From positions 806,001 to 870,000 of the forward strand of contig OY718808.1 in NCBI GenBank assembly GCA_963070105.1: a stretch of 64,000 nt of DNA, read 5' to 3'. The position numbers and the translations under genes were made by a program. The stretch is from Litomosoides sigmodontis. Taxonomy: Eukaryota > Nematoda > Chromadorea > Rhabditida > Onchocercidae. Every line of letters starts with the position of its first letter. Position 1 is the first letter of the stretch. Of the stretch, positions 57,635-64,000 are shown one piece after another. Under the pieces are notes generated by a model. That model saw only the letters and a list, made by a program, of their open reading frames with translations, did not search any database and was not told where the DNA came from.

Positions 57635-60348
57635 ATGTCTGAAAAGCATGTAACCATCGATCCAGCAAAGAAGGATTCGTGCGAAGGTTCCTCATCAGTG
57701 AAGCCATCGGTACCTGCAGATAATGATCCAAGCGATTTGAGTGCTCTCGATAAATTGGTAACGAAATTAGAAAAATTAACGACTAGAGAGAAGAAAAAAG
57801 GTATGGATGAAACATTGTTTATTTGCAAAGAAAATTATTTCATTCCAAGCATGCTATCATAATGAATGGCAAAAAATTGAAGCATGAAGTTAAAAATGAT
57901 TTGAAGTAAAGATTCGTTATATGTGCGTTTGGATTCAAATTCCTTGAATGTTAGTTGGCTAAAGAATATGGGATGTAGGATGACTACTGCGATTCTTTGT
58001 TTGAACATATGAAAATCTGATGGGTTTAGTCTTTTCTGCTTTCGAGATATTTTAGCAGCTTCAGTTGAAGTTTTGCGAATCCAGCAAAGTAGATGAAGAC
58101 ACGAGTCCTGAGTACTAGGTTATAGGGTTTGGTTGAACATTAAAGTATAGAAATTACGTTTTCAGATACGAGACAAAAATTATCGTCATTAACAATTGAG
58201 GGTGTTGCCGAATATATTTCTAAATCTGGTGTCAAAAATATAATTGTTCTAACAGGAGCGGGCATATCGACATCCGCCGGTGTTCCAGATTTTCGAAGTC
58301 CAGGTCCAGTTTCTTTCGTACAACCGTAAAACTGATTGGAAAATAGATTTTTTTTCCTATGAATTTTTGCGCCATTATTATTATTGTAGTCTACCAAAAT
58401 TATCCCAAAGTTATTTATTATCATTTATTTCCCTTTTTGCCTTTCACGCTTGCTTTTATAATTCTGGAATGTTATAAGCAATTCATATTTCAATTCTTAA
58501 ATGCCTTTTGGGGGAGTAAAAATTTATTATTATGCATATAGAAAATGTAATTTTTGCCAAATTCAGGTACTGGGTTATATGATAATGTATCGCAGTACAA
58601 TTTACCGGATCCAATGGCTATTTTCGATATTTCTTATTTCAAGAGACATCCTGAACCATTCTATAAACTTGCAAAAGACTTGTTCCCATCGCATTTGAAG
58701 GTGAAGTGTTTTAAATTAAAAAAAAATAAAATTAGAGCTTTTCGTTTTTGTTCAGTAAATAATTTAAGGAAATATTAGCTTTTATGGTGAAGAACGCTCT
58801 ATATGAATAAGGGGAACGATGTTAAATTCTGCCTTTTCAGCCTACTCCTTGTCATTATTTAATTCGACTAATGGCTGAAAAAGGTTTGCTGTTGAGGTGG
58901 TACACGCAGGTATGTTATATTGCTCTTTGCATGAAATTGGTGTAATTCTTATATATTTGTGAATTCAATTACGAAAATAGACTTGTGTCAGTTTTTTTCG
59001 TCTCAGTTAACGAGAACCATCGATATGGTAGCTGTAGAGACTGCTCTTGTCAGGGTCCGTGTAAAAATAGCTGCAATAGCTGAATAAAAGGAGTGAAACC
59101 AGTTTTCTGAAGATAAGTGAACTGTACCATCCTTTTTTCTTTGTAGCTTTTATTGCGAAAATTACATATTCTTTCAGAATATTGATTCCTTGGAATTTGT
59201 GACAGGTATCAGTGAAGATAAGTTGGTAACAGCGCATGGATGTCATCACACAAGCACTTGTTTATCATGTCGTGCAAAATTTGATTTGAATTGGATAATG
59301 AGTGAGTGCATTTTCACAAATGTTTCATGTTTTGAAAAGGCCTATTTAGGTGGGTTAGAAATTGAAAGAAGTTGAGAATTGGATATGCAATGTAATGTCG
59401 CCATTCAATTCAATCTTAGGTGTTAAAGGAAGGGCTTGAATTATCGATGTGTTTCAAATCTTCAAATATTCCTCAGACATTGTAGGATAAAAGAATGGAG
59501 CTGAATTAAAAGTCCATTTTGAATTTTTTCAGACAAAGTATTTGTTGAGCACGTTAAAGTAGCACAATGCGACAAATGTGGTGGAATTGTTAAGCCTGAT
59601 ATCGTATTTTTTGGCGAAAATCTCCCCTCACGATTTTTCAACTGCTCAATTACAGTATCTTTTCGAATGTATAAAGTAGAATTGTGCAAAAGTTGATCAT
59701 TTCAAATTTGGCGCAGGTCATGTCCGAACTATGTTATTTACACGGACTAATCAGAATAATTATGGCGATTTTTCAGAAGTAAATAAGATCCTTCCAGGAT
59801 TTTCCCAAATGTGATCTTCTCATCATTATGGGAACATCTCTCGTCGTGCATCCATTCGCAGGATTAGTTGATAAAGTTAACGATGATGTTCCACGATTAC
59901 TGATCAATTTAACAGAAGCTGGCCGCAGTATGAGCTCATTGTTCCCTTTTGGTGGTAGCTCTGGCTTGCGTTATCGCGACAAGGATAATTACAGGTTCGG
60001 TTGATGAAAGTAATAGTAATGTTGATGAGAGTTAAATGATATTACTTTTTTTACAGACAAATGAGCTCAAGTTTGTTTAAATTATCTTTTGCTCAGATAA
60101 TGTAGATAACATGATTTTCGCTTTTTTTAAGAGACATATTTTGGCAAGGAACAACCGATGATGGTGCTTGGGAACTAGCCAAATTATTGGGGTGGAGGAC
60201 AGATCTTGAGGAATTGATAGAAACAGAAATGAAGAAAATCAATGAGAAGGAGAAAAGAGATAAGAAAAACGACAAGCTTTCTGCAGCAACAAACGATATC
60301 AGTGAGAGTCAAGAGACGACGAAGTCAGTTGAAGAAAAACCAGCCTGA
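57635..60348 (+). CDS. sir-2.1: Class I sirtuin, SIRT2 type (NAD-dependent protein deacylase; SIR-2.1 homologue)
   Basis: Eight exons (57635-57800, 58166-58303, 58567-58700, 58841-58909, 59178-59301, 59533-59654, 59798-59994, 60132-60348) give 388 residues. The catalytic core is intact: NAD-binding [20 protein letters not shown], the YTQNID motif, the catalytic His in TAHG, four zinc cysteines (TCLSC and CDKCGG), [12 protein letters not shown] and [14 protein letters not shown]. The order and SIRT2-like spacing ([19 protein letters not shown]) place it with SIRT2 and C. elegans SIR-2.1 as I know them. The N-terminus (1-60) is acidic and Ser-rich; the C-terminus (after [16 protein letters not shown]) is a Lys/Glu-rich low-complexity tail. 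It likely acts on histones, tubulin or transcription regulators in nucleus and cytosol (family inference). Confidence 0.95.
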
Positions 60349-62136
60349 TAATAAAATGTTTGTTGGTTGAACCTTTTTTAAGTAAGTGCTCAACGACTCT
60401 CTGTTTTCAACATCATTTTCATTCCATAAATGGTTTAATAACGTATGACGTGAATTCAAGTGGTTGTACGAAAGCATTTGACATTTTTTAAAGATGTTAG
60501 CAGCAAATAGCCTGTTTAGCCTTTAATAATTAGGGTTTTTATGGGATTTATTCTTTTGTACATCTGATTCGAAATTGTGACTTGTAACGATTTCAACAGT
60601 AATGACATTATACCAGGTATAAGCAGTATTTTTCCGGGCAGTAAATTAGCCATAAAAGAGTTGGACTAGAATTTAAAACTTAGCTGTCTGTATTTTACTT
60701 GGAAAATGAAGTATGAGTATTATAAATCCCTCATTTCGGTTTTATATTCATTGCCCTTGTATAATTTGGTATTTGAGAATAAATGTATTCACTTGTAGTC
60801 ATTTGTACGGTTGGGCTCTCACGGATTTATTTCAACCATCCTAAAATTAGCAGATAATTTTCTGGCAGAAAATTATTGATAATACCATTATCGCTGGAAA
60901 GTAACTGCATGATAGAATTGGTTCCTTTTATGTACCATCTATATCACTTTTCTTATTCATCTCCAATTCAAAAAATCATGACCTAGGGGGTTTCGTGGCT
61001 ATGGCCATTCCTTTTCGATGATGTGAAAATACTTTTGGAGTTCTATAACTCAAGCAATGCATGCTTAAATCATAGGGAATTAACTTACAGGTACTATTTA
61101 ATGCTGACTAATCACAAATTTCAAAATCTTTATCTACTATTTACTCATTTCAAAGTAATTTACATTCTTTTAACTCATTATTACTAAATATTTCTGTGAT
61201 GCTACAATTGCCATTACGATTGTGACGGAGAGTATAGTAAAGTGGATTTAGGACTCTTACGATTATAGTAAGAAACATAAGGGCAGATGTCAAGAAAAAT
61301 AAGTGTTATCAATGCAGGGTAAAGGAAATCAGGCACAGAGGCGAATATTTGTAACATCCAGAAACTGCTATGGCATAGTTTGTTTTTAGAGCAGAAATAA
61401 AACAGTAAACCATCAACAATTTCGTTGTTTTTAAATGATGAAGAAAATATTTTTGGATAAACTTTCGTTTGTTAAATGTTGGCCTTCCACTGCAACTTTA
61501 GTATAAATTCATTACATAACGACAAATTTCTAGTGGTTGTGATAAATCAACGAGCAGAGTAATAGCCATAATTTACAGAGTTAATTATTTATTCTACACG
61601 CCTGAAAAAAGACCCTGACATGCACATCAAACGCCTATTGAGTAGGATGTAGGAGCGAAATTTTGATCCACAATTCAAGCAATGGTAACACCGGTCATAT
61701 TTTTTTCTGGTTGCAATTTTCAGTGATAGAATTAAAAACAAAGCAGAAAGATAAAATTTGGAGTTGAAGGGATAAAAAGAGCATTCCGACTAAAAATGCC
61801 TTGGAAGCAAATTACTGGTGCCATCGAGACGAATTCGAAATACATTTCACACTGAAGACAGGTGAGAGCTGATCATACTCTCAAACTATAAGATTTAAAT
61901 AATGCAGCAGTACATGCAAGCCACAACGAGACCAATTTTTTTAAAATATGAAGCAACATAAAATAAAGAAATTTAGAGCACAGTAACCTAGAAAATAGCA
62001 AACAATATAACTTTAGACATGACGTAAATCAACGTTAAGCATTCATAAAACCTCAAATCTTAAAATTCGTAGCCTACTTATGTATCTGTGAAATACCTCA
62101 TGCGGTGAAAAGTATGACAATAACATGGATCTGTAA
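60349..62136. other. Convergent intergenic region between the sirtuin and chk-1
   Basis: Both flanking genes end here. Several AATAAA-like signals are present; no exon, RNA gene or repeat of note was seen. Confidence 0.6.
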
Positions 62137-64000
62137 TCAAGATGTCGTCACCAAACCCTGCCTCTGTAGCCACATGTTACCTGATTCACATATTACGTCA
62201 CTCAATTTATGCTTCAATTCCAAAAATGCCCGTTTAAATTCGATCCCATCACCACGCGAGCGCCGACAATCTACCATAACCTGATAATAACAAAATTTTA
62301 TAATGCTTTTCTGATTAAGCGCTAATGGCTTAATCTGGAACAAATATCATGTTCTGCTTATAAGCCTTACCTTTTTGCCGCCTTCTCCCATCATTTCGTA
62401 AACTGTTATTACGTAACACATTTGATTTCGAGGAGTACTAACTGACATCTGAATAAAGCCAATAGAAAGTTTTTAAGCAGGAAAAGAATTCGTGTCACTT
62501 TATCTTCCAAATTGCACATACTCGTACCATTTTAAATAAGAGATTTTAAAATCACCATATTAGCAGCACGTTGTACACAAGCAGCTTTGATTTCCAATCT
62601 TTCTTTTATGATTGACATAATTTCGTACGGCCTCTTTGTTACACAGAAACGGGTCATACGACGCGCTAGGATTTCCAAAGGATGCTGTAAGAATATTAGA
62701 GCATACAAAAATGGATCGGATTTCATTCCTTCAGCATCTTTGCAAGGCGATAGCAATAGGCAGATCTACGTCTCTCTCTCTCTCTCTCTCGGATAAACTA
62801 TGTTATCAACTACAAACTTCTTCGATTAGCAAAGCTTTTTACAAAATATTTCATCCCACTTTCATATGAAATTTACAGATGTGGTAATTAAAACCTGATA
62901 TTTTGCGAAGTAACTAAAGATGATTATTTTCATACAATTTTTCAAAGATTTTGAATACTGATAAACGGCACAGCATTTTCAAATTACGGCTTGCCTGGTT
63001 GACATCGTACTCGATCTGTGTCAGCAGCTCTATACCAACAGGCTGCGAAAAGGAATTATTACCCACTTTCTCCAACCGTAATTCCCTAGAATCTTAATCT
63101 ATATACATAACAAATTTCATAATCAAATTTTTGCAAAAATTTTCCTTAAAATTCCTGTTTGGTCTTGGAATATCTACAAAACTGGGTAAAAATACCATCG
63201 TGAATTTTATGTCTAAGACAAAGAAGAACATTATTAATGAAATGGTAGCAAGTTATGAGCGACATTAAAGACATTTAAGATTCGTTAGTTTCTAAAAATT
63301 TTTGCAATTAACAACAAAACCCACTGTTGAACACCAATGATTGGTCTTGCCCTTTCTTCGAAACTTATACAGGCATACCTCATGATCTGTAAGTTTCGAC
63401 AGGATGGAACAGGCTGAGAAATTGTACTGACTGGGAATTTCAATCTAAAAATTAAGCTGATTACTAAAGTAAAACCAAAAATTTTAATGCTACATACAAG
63501 TTTTACTGCCTTAAATTTAATCAAAAACAAAATTCACCGATTAGAAAATAATACATAATTTCAGTTTTTTTTTGATATTGAAGAATGAAACAATCTATGA
63601 TAGATAATCCGACACATATTCACATAATCTTGTTTAAAAAAAAGTAAACTCAAAAAATGTCACCTCTCTTCAGCATTAGTAAAGGTTGACAGTTTAATCT
63701 TCTTTAAACCAGGTTCGTCTTCACCTGCATTTGTTACCTCGTTTGATGGTTCCGTAGCTTCAGTATGTTCCTTCAAATTTGTTGGATTTTCAGCAGTAGC
63801 TCCAACTGCCTTTTTCCTGTGCTTCCTTACGAATTCGGCACTCGGTATTTCAAAATCTTAATTACGTACAATTTAACTACAGTCAGATGCTACCACCGCT
63901 TTCATGTGAATTTTAGGTCAACGAATTTATAACACAACCAAGCTTACCTATTTCCATGGTAAGGAATTCATGCTCTTCAATTTCTGGAATCTTGATTCGC
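62137..64000 (-). CDS. chk-1: CHK1 checkpoint kinase, C-terminal part (partial, 5' off the right edge)
   Basis: Seven exons: 64000-63948 (open at the edge), 63856-63664, 63430-63379, 63042-62995, 62684-62556, 62448-62371 and 62280-62137, giving 231 residues to a TGA. The visible start RIKIPEIEEHEF corresponds to the end of the kinase domain (human RITIPDIKKDRW). A polar linker follows (EFVRKHRKKAVGATAENPTN), then HPLEILARRMTRFC (human NPWQRLVKRMTRFF) and the KA1-like regulatory domain ending MVDCRRSRGDGIEFKRAFLE, LKHKLSDVICESGNMWLQ (human [20 protein letters not shown]). CHK1 halts the cell cycle after ATR signalling; this domain inhibits the kinase. S/TQ sites are few (SQYNF, TQIEYD). The intron after VNQ starts with GC. 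The kinase domain itself is outside the window. Confidence 0.92.
62685..62994 (-). other. GC-AG intron in chk-1
   Basis: The exon ends GATGTCAACCAG and the intron begins GCAAGC, the classic strong context for a GC donor; the acceptor is ATTCTTACAG before CATCCTTTGG. Phase and the CHK1 alignment (VNQ then HPLEILARRMTRF) both require this junction. Confidence 0.8.

Overview
This window is nuclear DNA of a nematode, most likely a filarial or related clade III species (inference). It is strongly A+T-rich and every recognisable gene is split by many short introns with GT(or GC)..AG ends. The gene content is nematode-like: a DB-module secreted protein, an UNC-23/BAG2 co-chaperone, a CSC-1-type Borealin, an orphan nicotinic-type Cys-loop channel, and likely spliced-leader acceptors just upstream of several start codons. 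I saw no bacterial operons, CRISPR array, rRNA, tRNA or intact transposon. Models were built by hand from reading frame, splice sites and family alignment from memory; in every multi-exon model the intron phases close.

Layout, left to right. Minus strand: 5' part of a WDR20 homologue (391-2338, runs off the left edge); BAG2/UNC-23 (5352-7473, first exon not found); a tiny DMAC1-like membrane protein (14358-14618); NAA20, catalytic subunit of NatB (15724-17264); and an 80-residue membrane protein (17932-20178) whose 2-kb intron holds a second same-strand gene (18802-19287). Plus strand: RBX1 (20771-21414), an unrecognised one-pass membrane protein with a coiled coil (23317-26525), the DB-module protein (30519-33606), and a 12-exon Cys-loop receptor (35712-43786). 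Intron 2 of the receptor holds an antisense cysteine-rich gene with an apparent frameshift and an orphan coding-like exon. Ribosomal protein L38 (44315-44999, minus) faces away from a block of plus-strand housekeeping genes: CSC-1/Borealin (46226-48084), SmD3 (49091-49902), nucleoporin NDC1 (50722-55751) and a SIRT2-type deacetylase (57635-60348). The C-terminal half of CHK1 (62137-64000, minus) converges on the sirtuin and runs off the right edge.

Most genes are unrelated housekeeping functions: ubiquitin ligase, NatB, ribosome, splicing, nuclear pore, chromosomal passenger complex, checkpoint kinase, sirtuin. RBX1, CSC-1, NDC1, SIRT2 and CHK1 all touch cell-cycle or nuclear biology, but nothing in the sequence shows joint regulation.

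The most unusual points are three independent GC-AG introns (BAG2, the Cys-loop receptor, CHK1); the nested same-strand gene; the frameshifted antisense cysteine-rich gene inside the receptor; a Borealin-like C-terminus on the nematode CSC-1; a Gly-to-His change in the acetyl-CoA loop of NAA20; a perfect 36-bp palindrome; and several hairpins and polypurine/polypyrimidine inverted tracts. Long gene-poor stretches (7.5-14.3 kb, 26.5-30.5 kb, 33.6-35.7 kb) hold mostly simple repeats.
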